A stretch of DNA of 64,000 bases from Talpa occidentalis (taxonomy: Eukaryota; Chordata; Mammalia; Eulipotyphla; Talpidae). The stretch is taken from contig NW_023601433.1 of the NCBI RefSeq assembly GCF_014898055.3, forward strand, positions 68,086,767 through 68,150,766, in the 5' to 3' direction. The translations under genes and the position numbers were made by a program. Positions 46,997 through 60,900 of the stretch are shown in pieces; position 1 is the first letter of the stretch, and every line of letters begins with the position of its first letter. The notes beneath the pieces are model-generated. The model was not told the DNA's origin. It made no database searches and saw only the letters and a program-made list of their open reading frames with translations.

Positions 46997-48977
46997 GTAC
47001 AATGAGTATTAAATACACAAGCAAAAATAAAATACAGCAGAACTGACAGAGCTGGGCCCCGCTGTGTTCTCTCTGCTGACCACACATATGAAGCCAAAGT
47101 TACAGGACAAGTTACAGGATACAACATTAACAGCTCAAAAACAACTAAAATTATTGAAGACTAAAATGTGGGCTCCCAGTCATTTTTGTTAACTGACATA
47201 AGCATCAACTGATAAAAGTGCCTAAGTATATGTTGTGCCTTGAGAGAGTAGCTGATGGTTGTCTGGAGCTATCAACACTCAGCCTAAAGACAAGCATCCA
47301 GTTTTTGTTCTATGATGTTTAATATGTTATACTGACCTACCAAATTTAACATTCCATAAAATTTTCCTCACTTAGTGATTATTAATCATTAGTGATTTAA
47401 TAATTAAAAGGAAGCTTATTTCTAGGTTCCTTTAATAGCAAGAAAGTAAAAACCACATGCCACTCATTAGCCTCACCAAGGTATAAATGGCCAAAAGTAT
47501 GTGAAAACCAATATGGCATCAAATTCAAATGAATTCCTTTGCCAGTGTATACTGTCGGCAGATACATAAAAAGCAGCAGTCAGTATTTGAAAACCCAAGG
47601 ATTACAATAAATTGCACAGCCTAGGAAATTTGCTTTATTGTTGCATCAAAATGAAGATGATTCTAACATAATTGTGTTACTGGCATCTGCTAAATGATTC
47701 CATATAGTCAAGAACAACTGTGTGTGGTTGATAGGAAAGTAGAGTCCAAATTCTTCAACAAATTGTGGAATTTAAGAGATGAGTTGTGAACTTTTCTTTT
47801 ACAAAGCAAGTGTTCCAAATCATAGGCCTCTACAGGGGTCAGAGGTGCCTATCAGTAATGTGCTACTCAGCAGAAAGAAATAAACACTGGTCCTTAAGCT
47901 TCCTTTCAGAGTAAGGTGAGACTCCATGTTGAGTAAGAAAACACCTGCTTTTCAAGAGAAACTAACTTTGAGGATTCAAAAAACAGATGTCTGGAAACAT
48001 TTCTATTTCAGGTTCTTGTGCCCCAAAACAATGGAACTGTCATTCGTGAAAACTCCTATAACAGCACATCAGGAAACTAGGAAATAGAATATTCCAGTCT
48101 ATTAGAAATCTTGTCAGAATTCGGATTCCATTTGATGAAACTTTAAAAACAATACCTTCCAGTAAGTTTGGATGTTTTCAGGGAAAATAAAGTTAACGTT
48201 GTAAGCCCACTAAAAGCTTTGTCAAATTGACTTAAAACTGGCAGGGTGGACAGAGACAAGGTATAATAATTTAGTAAAAATGGCCAATGATAGTACATTT
48301 TTCAGCAATGAAAGTCATTGAAACAGAATGAAAATATATAAAACAAGACATAGGCTTAAAAAATCTTAAAAATCTCTAAAAGTACACAAATTATACTGCT
48401 TTCATTATAACACTATTTCTAATGAGGACAAGATTTTTAGTGTTAATTGATCTTACCTCTTTGCATACATTTACATATATTGACAACTGTATGTAAATGT
48501 ATGCTAATATTTGCACATTGACAGATATATAAAGAATATAACATAATAAGCATGCACATTAGCATGCTTAGATTTGATACACATAACATGTGGTCAAAAA
48601 ATATTTGGAGTCTATTGTTCTATGGGAGGCTTTTCAAAGTACACTTATCTTTAACCAGCCAGTAGCCCTGTGGTGAGGAACAGGATATTTCAGTGTGTTT
48701 TTAAGAGAATAAAAAATCTCCAGTTCTTGCTAACTCTTCTCCTTCTCCCTGCACCCCTTACTGAGCTAGTGGACCCTCTGCACACTCGGAGCATTTAGTA
48801 AGCACTACTGAGAAAAAATTGTGATCTTGTATATTCCTATAGGCCAAAGGCAGGCAAACTATACAGTGGTCATGCAACTATAGAAAAATCTTTTTTAAAC
48901 TGGAGGGGAAAAAAACCACTTTCATATATATCTGCTTTTTCTTAACAATGACAATTAGTCTCACTCAACAAATAAGC

Positions 48978-49282
48978 GCGCCTCCCTGGTGGCGCAGCGG
49001 TTGAGCCCTGGGCTGCGAAGCTGCCCGCAGCCTCTGCAGTGCTGGTGCAATCCCTGGCCACCTGCAAGGGTCCTACATGGTGCACAGACCTCTCCTGCAG
49101 CGCCCGCTGCTCCCCTCAGCAGTGTGTTTTGTCGGTCTGCCTGTTCTGTACCCAGCTCTGGCTCTGGTGAATTCTCACCCTCCTGTGCTTCTGACTGTAC
49201 CAGTGCTTTTATAAATAAATCTTATAAAAAAATAAAAAGCAAACAGGAGTAGGGAAAAGATATTCTAAAAAAAAAAAAAAAA
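48978..49282 (+). mobile_element. tRNA-Glu-type SINE, 'gcggttgag' subfamily, with compound tail
   Basis: Plus-strand copy with the typical head and body and a first tail ttataaataaatcttataaa near 49208. About 40 further bases precede a second A-run (about 49267-49284). The duplication aacaaataagc at 48967-48977 and 49283-49293 lies outside the second A-run, so the extra sequence belongs to the inserted unit. Confidence 0.92.
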
Positions 49283-50644
49283 AACAAATAAGCAAAGTCA
49301 GTCTCCTTTAGACATGAGAGGAAAAGGTAAACAAACTCCTTTCCACCTATTCTGTTTGTGTCACTCTCATATACACATTGTTGACATTGGATCCTAAAGT
49401 TCTGAAGGGGGTTCCCCATGGAAATGGGTGGCATTATAGCCACTACAGTTGCCCAGGAAGGAAGCTGAGGTCCAGGTGAGCCCCCCTTCCCATGGGTTTG
49501 GGGAAGGATGCACCAGGTAATTCTCTGGGAGTTAGCATGTGAGGACTTCACAAAAACTGAGTGTGGGATATCAATCATATCGAATGACTGCACGGGATTA
49601 GTGGTATTTTTTTTGGGCCTCTAACTCTCAATCTTCTAGGTTAATTATTCCTCCTCCCCCATTTATAAAATATATTCTGTCCAAAAACTTGTTGAGTTTA
49701 GAATTTTTCTATCTGATATGCTGAGTTAGTCATGTTTTCTGGTGAGTTACATTTTTTTTTAGCCTAAGACTATTTCAAGCATGTGTAAATGCATTTTTCT
49801 AAAAAATGAAAGCCAATAGGCAACTCAAGTTTTGTCTAAAAAAGAAATAATTGTTTAGTAAACAATAGTGGAGGCTATTTTATTCAGAACAAGAGGATAC
49901 TGTCTCTAAAACATGCCAACTGCATTTCTTGCATAATTTTCTTGTCACTAAAAATGTTCCTCAAAATTGAGACTAAACTCAACGTAAGTTTCAGTTTAGG
50001 TTTAGCACACCTACACTTCCATCACAATCACACTGAATCAAATTTTTTTACAGATACAATTTTATTTTGAATTTGGAAGTAAAGCACAGGATGCTGATTG
50101 AAAGCCAGTCATTAATTCAGTTAATTTTTCATGGCTGAAAATAGAATATATTTAACCCTTTACTTAGATATATAGAGACTCACAAATGTACTGTAGTTTT
50201 ACAAATAATATAAATGTGTTCAAACATTTCATGATTCATTAATTTTCAAAACCATGTCACATCAATTAATATTTATCTCCTAACTAGGAATACTAATTCA
50301 CCAACTGCCAAGAGAACAAAAAAGCTACTGTTTGTTTTCATTATTTTTGGAAAAAGAACATTTGCTATCACATGTGTTTTATATAAATAATTCTGTCCTT
50401 TCCCCTCTTCCGCTCACAAAATTCTATGTATTCTACCAACTATAAAAATAAGCAAGTAAAAAAACAAAGCTCACAGAATTAGATGACAAAATCTTAATTC
50501 CTAATTAAGTCAGCTGACATTAATTTCTCATTCTCCATATGCTATGACCATGAATTAAGGATGACACACCAAAATTAATCTAGGCAGTTCTCACTGGATT
50601 TTCAAGTTGGAAACAAAAATAAATAAAATTAAAAATAAGAATTA

Positions 50645-50862
50645 GTGTGTAGGCCAGAGGTATTGGGGGTGAGATGATTCACGAGAGATAGTGGGGAGCA
50701 AAACAGGCAGATTTTACTGAAATACACTGCTCAAGGAAGCAGTGGGCGAGACAGGAGAGGTCTGCTGCGCCATATGTGGGTTAGTTCCCTTGCTGGGGAT
50801 GGAACTCAGGCCATAATGGTGACAGTGCTGAGGCTTAACCCCTAGGCCACCAGGGAGGCCCC
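50645..50862 (-). mobile_element. Diverged tRNA-Glu-type SINE, variant subfamily
   Basis: Minus-strand copy with gcagattttactgaaatac and the lengthened head aactcaggccataatggtga, matching the copy at 30541-30769. The standard tail is missing; it starts near tgtgtaggccagaggtattg. No clear target duplication. Confidence 0.85.
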
Positions 50863-51239
50863 TCCAGCTGGAAACAGTTAAAAGGCTGGACAGAGAGCTG
50901 TATTCTCAGCTGTTACAAAAGGTGTACTTTTTTTTGTCATTTTGTATTTTAATCACCCTTTTCCTGGTCATTTTAGACAGAGTTCATTAAGATAAAAGAA
51001 TAGACTGCAAGGGTCTAAATGAACCATTGTCATCATCCAAAGGCCCAGAAATTTAAGAAAAAATAGTATCTTAACTACTTTAAAGTGTTACTGTATTCTA
51101 AGGAAACAGTACTTTCTAAAAACAAAACAACCCCCCCCCACAATTTCCTTTCTCACTTATAATTTGCTGACAACTAATCAAATAGCACATCAGAATTATC
51201 AGACTTAGCCCTTTAGTAATGCTTAAAGTTGTATTAACT

Positions 51240-51490
51240 TTTAATACATAAGCACCTTAATTGGGATTAGTGCCCTCATAAGAGATCCCCACAAAGACCT
51301 CTGGCCCCTTACGCAATGCGACAACATGAAGAGAAGGTATTCAATCAAAAGAGGGCCCTCACAACACTGATCATGTTAATGCCTGGATCTTGGACTCGCC
51401 AGTCTCTAAAATAATGAGAAATAGATTTCTATTTATAAGCTACCTAGTCAGTGGTGTTTTGATATAGCAGCCTAACAGGAGTAAGACATA
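51240..51490 (+). mobile_element. MaLR/MLT1-type LTR relic
   Basis: It contains gattagtgccctcataagag, ggatcttggactcgccagtc, aatgagaaatagatttctat and tagcagcctaacaggagtaa, in the order typical of the 3' end of non-autonomous ERVL-MaLR LTRs. Diverged, with no coding part. Confidence 0.7.
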
Positions 51491-51856
51491 TTCTGATCCT
51501 TCACTTAATTAGAATGTCTACGTGATACATTTGCACTTGGTTAGCAGGGTTCACCTAACTAAAACAGTATGTCCATAGGGCAGGTCTCCAACCAGACCAT
51601 AGCATGAACAGGTACACAAGACAGAAGCCTTCTAGTTTGATGTGAATCTGTTAAGCACACCATGCCATTTCCTTTCCCCAGCTTTGAATTTAGTAATGAC
51701 TTACATTGACCCTGATTATCACAACAGCTTAATTATGTGGCTTAAACTCTTTCTTCTAACCCTATGACACAGAACACTAACATTGAGAGTCCTGACACTG
51801 TTCATTATGTATCATGATATTTAGATGGTTTCAAATGCCCTATGTTGTAGCTGTTC

Positions 51857-51913
51857 AGAATACATGTTGCTACTTAGAATACATGTTGCTGCTTAGAATA
51901 CATGTTGCTACTT
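51857..51913. repeat. 19-bp tandem repeat, three units
   Basis: The unit agaatacatgttgctactt occurs three times in a row, with one base change in the middle unit. Confidence 0.95.
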
Positions 51914-52640
51914 AGATATTAAGATACAGAATTACTGGATGACTGTTAGAAATATAACTGGTTACAAATATAGCTTGCTAGAAATGATCTAGGTCACCTA
52001 AGAAATGGAAATTTGGCAATGGAAATTGCTTCCCTTTCTAAATGTGAGTCCATCAAGTCAGCAGCTTCTAGAACTATTGTACTTGTTTGCTCTGCAGCAA
52101 TGATGCTAGCATTCGGCTTTTAGGCATTAGCAAATGCATGACTGTCAGCAAAACATGAGAATGAGCCACAGAGGAAAGCAAAAAACTAAAGAACAAAAAC
52201 CTCATGTTCTACAAATCCTGGTTTCAGGAACCGCAACACCTGCCGAAAGTTCAGATAGGATGTGCAAATTTGAGGTCTGATTCATCATCTTATCAATTAT
52301 TGCAAAGTACATGAGTTCTCAATTATTTTCCTTTGTTATCCATTCCAACTCAACCAGTAGAGTCAGGCAAAGTTTGAAACATCAATTCTTGCAAGAGAAA
52401 ACACTAGTGTCTAATAAGGTGGAAACAAGGAGGGTGGCAGGAACTAAGATGACATGAATCAGGGGCCAAATCCCATACCCTGCTCAGAAAGCAGCACACT
52501 GAGTCCCTATACCAAAGGATGTGCACTTGCACTTGGCATTGACAAGCAACAGAAGTTTCTTGGCTGTAGTAGTCCCTCTTCTAAATAATTTTTAAATAAC
52601 CTTTTTGTAAATAATAGATTGTAACCCATAGAATCAGAAT

Positions 52641-52682
52641 CTGATTCAGGAGACATGGATGCTGATTCAGGAGACATGGATG
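52641..52682. repeat. 21-bp tandem duplication
   Basis: The unit ctgattcaggagacatggat plus g occurs twice in a row, identical. Confidence 0.93.
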
Positions 52683-52840
52683 GACAGACGCACAGTCAGA
52701 GGAAGATATTCCTTACAGTAGAATCCCAACTAATGTAGAGGAATAATGGAAATTAAAAAAAAACCCGGTTTCCAAATACTCTAGCAATAACTTTCAATCT
52801 AGAATCATAAAAGTATGCTAAAATTGACTACCAAAAGTAT

Positions 52841-52897
52841 GGAAAGAAATGGAATATTTTCAGTTTCCTGGAAAGAAATGGAATATTTTCAGTTTCC
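52841..52897. repeat. 29-bp tandem duplication
   Basis: The 29-base unit begins ggaaagaaatggaatatttt and ends cagtttcct. Two adjacent copies are identical over 28 bases, suggesting a recent duplication. Confidence 0.95.
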
Positions 52898-53964
52898 AGT
52901 ATCTCCTCACAAAATACCATTAAGAAAGAGAAAGTTGATACTATTACAACAGAGATCAAAGTTTCCACCAGTAATGGTATAAACTGACATGTGTTTGACA
53001 GATGCACTGAGGAGGGCAGAGCATCAGTAATGTGGTATTCTGATGAGAAAGGCTGACTCTGTATCTGATCACTAGGAAACAAACCTTAACTAAGAGCTCT
53101 TCTATAAAATAACCCATATCCTTTATCCAAAGTATAAAATTCAGAGATATAAAGATAGGACACTGCTCCAGATGAAAGGGAACTAAAGAGAGGTGCAAGC
53201 CAAATGCAACATGAGACCCTGGATATGCAAGGAGACAGACAGGACAACTGGGGAAATGTGAAAAAGATCTAGTTTGCATAAATTGTACAGTGTTTAATTC
53301 ATAACTGTACTGTGGGTTTTGTAGGGTAAACATCCATATGAAGGGTACATGGACATTCTTTTATATGTTCGCAACATTTTTATGTCTGAAATAATTTGAA
53401 AATGAAAAGTAAACAACCACTTTAAAAACTCTAAATTGTTTTTAGTATAGCACATTTACTATTGTACTCTCATCTGTATCTCAATTATGTGGGTCTCACC
53501 TCAATATGCAGTTCTTACCCCACATATGCATCTTATATAGTATTCACAATACTTTTCAAATGTCCCATTGGGATAAGTAAGATCATCTGTTCTAATCTGT
53601 GAGCAAGAAGCATGTGCCTCGTGTACACACTTATATCCCCAGGGCCTAGTTCAGTGCATGCCTCAGTGCTGAGTGAGTAAGGGAATCCCCAGGCTTCTTT
53701 TAAAACAAAAGTTATAGGGAAAAAGGCAAGGGGATAGGATAAAATATTCTTGAATCTATTATATTATCAAGGTTTTATGGCAAATTCCCAGTCAAGAAGG
53801 TAAAAAAAATAAACCTTATCTTCAAAAAGTAGTTGAATTTTATTTTTTTATGTTCTTTGGTTTTGTTTGTAAAGCACCTTTTCATCCTCAGTATTTGTCA
53901 TTTTAAAAACAATGTTTAAATTGTTAATTAAGAACTAACAATAACACATTAAAAAACTAACAAT

Positions 53965-54185
53965 AATGGGTTTATTTAGGGTTTACTATGTCAGATATTG
54001 CTAACTGCTTTACAATCTTTCGTAATTTTCTTAAAAACTCTGTAAAATGGGCACAACTATTGTATACACCACACCTTATGAATAGGAAACTGAGCCTGAG
54101 TGGTTAAGTGACTGGTTCAAGGTCATAACCACCACTACAAAATTCAGTCTGCTTCTGTTCACCTGGTCAGTGCAAATCCAGAACT
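53965..54185 (-). mobile_element. MIR SINE
   Basis: Reverse-oriented order gtttactatgtcagatattg, actctgtaaaatgggcacaa, aataggaaactgagcctgag, tggttaagtgactggttcaa, ggtcataaccaccactacaa. Confidence 0.65.
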
Positions 54186-56017
54186 AGGCTCTCAGCCAAA
54201 GTACTTGGCTGCCTCTTATCTTATATACCCATAAATAAATGAAAAGGACATAAACTTAAAAGGGGAAAAAAAAACCCTGCTCAGTTACTTAGAGTAACTG
54301 GAGGAAAACTGCTTAAGGGATCGATGGCAACTTGATAGAAATTCTCTTGTGTTCTTCAAGTATGCAACTTTCTGCTCTTTTTATTCTACCCAATCACCCA
54401 CAGCAAAAATTCCTCATGAAAAAAATTACCAATATTGCCTCATGCATAAAGAGAGGAAAAAATGTTTTCCTTATCATTCAGAGGATTCATTGGAAGTCAT
54501 CATTCAGTGGCCTTCAAAGGGAGAGTTGAGTTGGTGCTCAGCTGGAAGAAGCTGTAAAGGGCCAGGGGTGGGAGGGACATGGGGAGGGAACCCTAAAAAG
54601 CAAAGGGTCAGACACATTGGGTGCTGATTTCTTCTCAACTGGACTGTTATACCCTTGATCGCACACCTGAGCACTGTTCACAATTTTGTGCTCTAAAAAC
54701 ACTTCATAAAGCTGATAACCAAAGAGGTGAGACAACAAATATTAAACACCTTTCAAGTATTTTTGTTTTCTCACCTCCTTATGCCAGTTGCCCCCACACT
54801 GGAGCAAGGATTGAGTCACCCGTGCTTTTTGAGGCATCTCAGATGTGGTGTTAGAAGTGTGGCCATCACAGCCATGTGCCTGGGTGATGGTGAGCATACT
54901 GAGTCTACAACAGTGCCTGGCACTTGGGCGTGTGCCTTGCTGCCACTGTCCTCACTGTCCAGGAATGCTGCTCCAGGGTGGAACCTTAGACTTTACTGAG
55001 CTTCATTTTTAAAAATGTCATTAAATCAATGCCAGCCTGTGCACCTGTAAAATGTCCACCAACGTCAGCACAGACCAAAGAGTTCAAACAGGATGGGGAG
55101 AAGCAGGCTCAGGGGATTTGGCTCAAGCAGTGGTGCTGCCTGTTCACTTTCATTAACTTTAGCAAATATAGGACAGCTTGCATCACACCTTTGTTATGGG
55201 AATCTGTGATGTCTTTCTCTGGTGTATCACCTTCCTTTTCTATAGTACTTGTTTACTGTTCATGTTCATTTCCTCAGTGGTTGCAGATTTGGGGAACAAT
55301 CAGATACTTGCTGACAATGCTAGTCAAACAACTTAAGAACTATTTTTACTTAGCTCCTTGCAGTCATAGCCTATTCTGCATACATTACTATTTACCTGCT
55401 AGGCATTTACTTGAGTATTATATTAAATAGTCTCTTTAGAAAGTCCAAATTTCAAAAAGTAATTTAAGAGGCATTTATTCACATTATACCAGCGATTGCT
55501 TTAGAGACTGGTCCACTGACATTTTTTTGCAATTCTCTGTGTGTGTGTCTCTCAATGGAAAGTGTAAAGTTTTTTTAACAATTTTTTAAACACTTACAGA
55601 TAAACCACTTGTGCTCCTTCCTAAGTGACTGCTATGTCAAGCAGAAATCATTCCTAATTTCACCAAATATTTATTGAACTATACTAAGCTATAGAATGAA
55701 AAATGTCTCCCTTACTGTCAAATTCTATCATTCTTCTCTGAAAGTAATCTCTAAACAGTGGGATGTGTCCCCTAGTAAAATTTCCAATTTGGGTAAAATC
55801 CAGGCCTCCTACAGAAGATAATTACTGCTCTTTAATTGGGATTTTAAAGATCTATGCATCCATATTGCTTAGGGAAGACTAAGACAAGGGGGTTCAGAAC
55901 CACACAACACAAACATAAGTAAAATGTACTAGCAGCTTCTAGGTGACAGAATGATGAGTAAGGGGAGCACAGGATTTTTAGGACTGTGAACATACTCTTA
56001 AGATTTTATAATGGTGG

Positions 56018-56280
56018 GCCTTCCCTGGTGGCGCAGCGGTTGAGCGCTGGGTTGTGAAACTGCCCGCAGCCTCTGCAGCGCCCCTTCAATCCCCGGCCAC
56101 CAGGTGAGGGTCCCACATGGCGCGCAGACCTCTCCCGCAGCCCGCTGCTCCCCTCAGCAGTGTGCTTCGTGGGTCTGCCTGCTCTGCTCCCCGCTCTGGC
56201 TCTGGTGAATTCTCTCACCCTCTCGCGCTTCTGACTGTACCCAGTGCTTGTATAAATAAACAAATCTTTAAAAAAAAAAA
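56018..56280 (+). mobile_element. tRNA-Glu-type SINE, 'gcggttgag' subfamily, young copy
   Basis: Plus-strand copy with intact head (ttccctggtggcgcagcgg), body and tail (tataaataaacaaatctttA12). A perfect 18-base target duplication, aagattttataatggtgg, at 56000-56017 and 56281-56298 suggests a recent insertion. Confidence 0.96.
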
Positions 56281-57499
56281 AAGATTTTATAATGGTGGCT
56301 CTATATGAGTATACATCTGGGTGAGCATACAGAGAGTGAACCCTAATATAAACTATGGGCCCTGAGTGGTAATGATGTGTCTGCAGTGGTTGACTAAGAG
56401 TAAAAGACATACTACAAGGTGCAGGATGTTGATGCTGGGTGGGTAGGGGTAGGGTGGGGGGTGGGGCTTATGTGCAGTAACTATTTTCCCCTCGATTTTG
56501 TTACGAACCTAAAACCTCTCTCAAAAACTTCATTTTAAAAAGTGCTAGCAGTATGAAGTGCTATAGTAGTTTGAGAAGGAAGAGATTGTTATTCACTGAG
56601 TTTATCTGAGGAGATAGTGAAGCCAGACTTTGAAGGAGGGAAATGATTTGGATGAGAGTAAGACTTCATTAAACAGGAAATGACAGTGGAGGACTTCAAG
56701 GGACCGAAGTGACAGGGCTGTAAGTGCCTGGCTACAAAGGCTGGTTCTGCTCTGTGGGTGGTGAAAAGTCACAGGAGGAAAATGAGCAGAGGGTTATAAG
56801 ATGAGGACCACCTAAAGACTTAATTCCTTTGAGTGTGAAGGGGAATTGGAGGTGACGATAAAGACTAGGGGCCAGGAATCAATGTGGGTCTGAGGCAACA
56901 GGCTGGGGTACAGGATGTGGTGGTTGGGCACGCAGGAGGGTGGGGCAAAGAATGCGACCAGCACAGTGAAGGCATTACCGAAAATAGGAAAAACAGAAAG
57001 AGAAGTAAATCTAAGGTACGTAGAAAATGAATGTTATTTTGGGGTATGCAGAGATTATTCATGTGATGTCAAGCTACTAGTTACAAAGGTGGTTCTGAAG
57101 CCAAAAATAATTTAAAAGAAAAGATATTAAAGTTTAGGAGGAGCTATAGTTAAAGGAATTGATAATGTTGTGAAAGGAATCATTCATAGCAAAAAGAGAA
57201 AACGGCTGGATCTTCAGAAAAAGGACTCAGCAAAAGAATCTATTTAGAGATAGAAGAATCAGAGGGGGACAGGAAATGTTCCTCCTGGCCTGGGGAACTA
57301 CAGACCTACTTCTATCACAAATAATTTGTTTTACTCCTCTCCTTTTCATGGCAGGGCATAGATACCCTTCAGCAAAAACTATACTGTTACCTTCTGAAAG
57401 TTTATAACTGAGGACTGGGAATATAGACATGTACTTTGTGTTTGAAGTACAGACTTCCAAAAAGGGGTCTCAGGGTATAAATACATGGTAGATGGCATA

Positions 57500-57905
57500 T
57501 TCACAGTCCCCCTGTGAGTCACCTCTTTATCCACACCCTTACACACCCCCTCCCACACTGATTCTGATCTTCGACTTGAAGCTTGTTTTGGCGATTAGGA
57601 CATCAGTAGACTAGACCATCAGCACAAGCCTGACGAGGGTCCACCCTCCATGCCCTGGGATAATCTTTCTGGATTGCTGCTGCCACTGCCACCTCCACAG
57701 CCCCAGCTGACAAACAGAAATGCCAGGGTCCATGCGGGGACATCCAGTCGCAGTGGATTCCCCCAGATGATCAGTCACATGGTGGACACTAGCCCAGTAA
57801 AGTTAAGCTCAAATTGCAGAATGACCAAATAAAGTGTTGTTGCTTTAAGCCACTAAGCTTAGGGGTGATTTATTATTAGGCAATAAACAGCTGCAGTAGG
57901 GATAT
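57500..57905 (+). mobile_element. MLT1-type LTR relic
   Basis: The end aaataaagtgttgttgcttt, aagccactaagcttaggggt, gatttattattaggcaataa is characteristic of MLT1 LTRs. The upstream ccagctgacaaacagaaatg region fits. Old and diverged. Confidence 0.65.
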
Positions 57906-60900
57906 CAAAGGTGGGGTAAATCATATAGATGTGAAGAGACAAGGGAGAATAAATGTGGAAGAAGTTTTGGTTCAGAAGACTTAAAAGCTGCTCCATGATT
58001 GGGAACCTGGTCCCTCTGGCACTAAGGACCTTTTCCAGTTGGCTCCTTTGTACCTGTGACATTTATCACCTGTCAACTCTGTCCACAATAATCTACAAAC
58101 ACAGACTCCAGACTTGGAGAGCAGAAAGGACCTAGAGATGACAAACAGAAAAAATTGAGTGAAGAAATTAAAACCAAAGGAGTGACTCATTCCCAAAGCA
58201 CCACAACAATTACTATGAAGCATCAAAACCAGAATTAAGAGCTCTACCCCTCATCTGGATGCACGTTGGGCTGGACAAACCTCCCCAGTCATAACCATGC
58301 ACGCTGCCAATTTTAGCCATTGGGGACTTCTCAGATTTGCTGTCCTCAAGATAACCAGCCTCACACTCTGGTACCCATGGGGCGTGCAGTCTTTTCTTCA
58401 TGCAGGGAGCTCAATGGTTGAGGGCCATTATCCAGCTGGTGCTCAAAGGTTGCACAGAGCAGTATAAGGAGCATGAAGTGCACTGGCTAAAAATCCTGCA
58501 GTAACCCTGCTGCTGAGCTGAGACCAGAACTGAGGCCATCACCACCAAAGTAACCGCAGGAACAGAGCTGCCACCAGTAAACCCCCAAAAACGTGTTTAT
58601 TCAACATTTTAGTCTTGATGCATACACATCACACATCTCAGGAGGTACAGTACTAGTTGACTAAAAGGGTCTCCAACAAACTTTGAGACACACATTTCTG
58701 GTTCAGAGAATGATTCAAATGGATAATTTGAAAACAAGTGAGAGTGTTCCACATTGTATCTGTAAACAAATACCCTGGAAGATGTGTCCTGTGGAGATCA
58801 GTGCTCTGAAATTTGGTCTGCTTGTTCTCTTTACCCCTCTTCTAGAACTGTCCCATGGAACCGAGAACCACAGGAGGATTTGCAATAAGGACCCCAATGG
58901 GACCCCAGGAGAGTTGTGTTTTGTATTGTCTGCATTTTGAAGCAGGTTTCATCTTCCTAAGTACTTGCTAAGAATAAATATAATTAAAATAAAAAGCAGT
59001 AGATTTTTAAAAATGTCCTAAATGATATACAACTAGGAGTAAGGGCACTGGAAGCAGATAAAATTAATGTGACCTAAACTTATAGCCTCTGTCTGTAACT
59101 CCTCTCTTCTCTCCAGAGGAGTCTTCCTGACGACCTGTCTTCACTATCCTTAAAGGATTCTATCCTGAAGTATGGAAACTCAAAGGAAGGACTAACTATT
59201 CCCTTTTGTACTTTCTCTTGATCCTATCTCAACATTTTTCAAATTAAATATTTTCAATAGTAACTGCCTATAACCATTCCCCTAGTGAACAGGGATCAAA
59301 ATTTAAAATTTCTACTGTTATTCTATATTCAATCACAAGACATTCTGACACACTCTTGGCTTTTGCTTTGAAAGAATGCTGTGGGAACTTGATAGTCAAT
59401 GGCAAAGGCCCAGAAGTCATGATACCTTGGAAAATTATTAGTTTTCCTAAAAGATGAGAAGTGAAAGGCCCAAGTAAGAATCTTTCTTCTAACTATCCAT
59501 ATTTTTTAATCCTCACAGATCTCTGACTTGTTTAAAAACAAAGTATATGAGCTACCACCACCCTCGGGGTGAGCTGTGACTCACAGGCTAGTGAAGTTTT
59601 AAAGTATATTCTTTAGGCAACAGCTAGAAGCACTAGCCTCTGTGTTCTACCATTCAACCAGTGGCAGCAAAACCAGATTATACTGATAGGAAAAACAATT
59701 ACTCATAGTCAAACACATGGTGAGGTGAGAAGGGGGAAAATGTATTCTTAATATAGGGCACTCACCAAAATCAAAGTCATTGGAGAAAAGGTGTAAAATG
59801 TATGAATCGGACAATAAAAGATAAATACAGATAATCCAACTAGCCAAAAAAGAATACCTAAAGCACATTATAATTACCCACCTCTACCATGAAAGTGTGA
59901 AAACCAAAAAGTGCTCAGAGAAAGCACAGTTGAGCTTGCCAAGCACTCCCTTATTGGTCTGTCTCCCTGTTGACCTTATAAAGACATTGAAATCACTCTA
60001 AATCCTTTAAACTTTAAAGGAAGTTTAAAAAGCTTAACAGTTTATTTAATTAAGAAAGACAAAATAAATGTGTTTCTCTTAATTTCTTCTTTCCTTCTCT
60101 TAATTTCTTAAAAATAGGTATGTATGTCCTTAACTTTTATCAGGTCCAGACTGACTCGAAATAAGAAGGGGAAAAAAGTGGGCAATAATATACTCAAGAA
60201 TGCAAATTAGCAAAAACACAGAGCATGCAGCATCACAATTACCCTACTCTAAAATGTCTTTAAAATTAGAGTACAACTTTTCACAATGTAAACTGCCTTT
60301 AATTTTGGTATTTAAACCCCCTGAATGGATGTAAGTTATATAGCGAATGAAGAAAAGTAGCTATAGCTTAAAATTGTAACTTTTTTTAGTGATCTGCTCC
60401 CTTTAATAAGCATAAAAGTTTTCTTAACAACAAATCTGAAAAAGTTATTTTTAATTCGAGAAGCAGGAACAATTAGTCATATAATGTTTTCATCTGTACA
60501 AATTTACAGTCCCTCCTTCAGAACACTTGAAAGAAATTACTATGCTGACTTTCATCCAACTTCTAGCAGTATTTCAATTTTCAGACTTAATTAAAACTGG
60601 CAGTTTTACTAAGAAGAATCAAATTTCAATCCAGTGGGTGTGCTGTTGTTTTTTTTTTTTTTTCTTAAGAAAAAGTGAAAGAAAAATCAGGATGTCCCAA
60701 GCAAAGAATTAACAGAGCTTTGATTAGAACTGAAAGCCACGAGTTAGACAAGTGTTTTGAATTACCACTTTTATTAAAACACAATCCTTATATAAAGCTC
60801 ACCGGCTTTTTTATTAGTGCTAGACTATTGAAAGAAAATGTTTGTTTGGCTTTACATAATAGAAACTCATAAATCACGGAATGACAATATTACATCTGGG

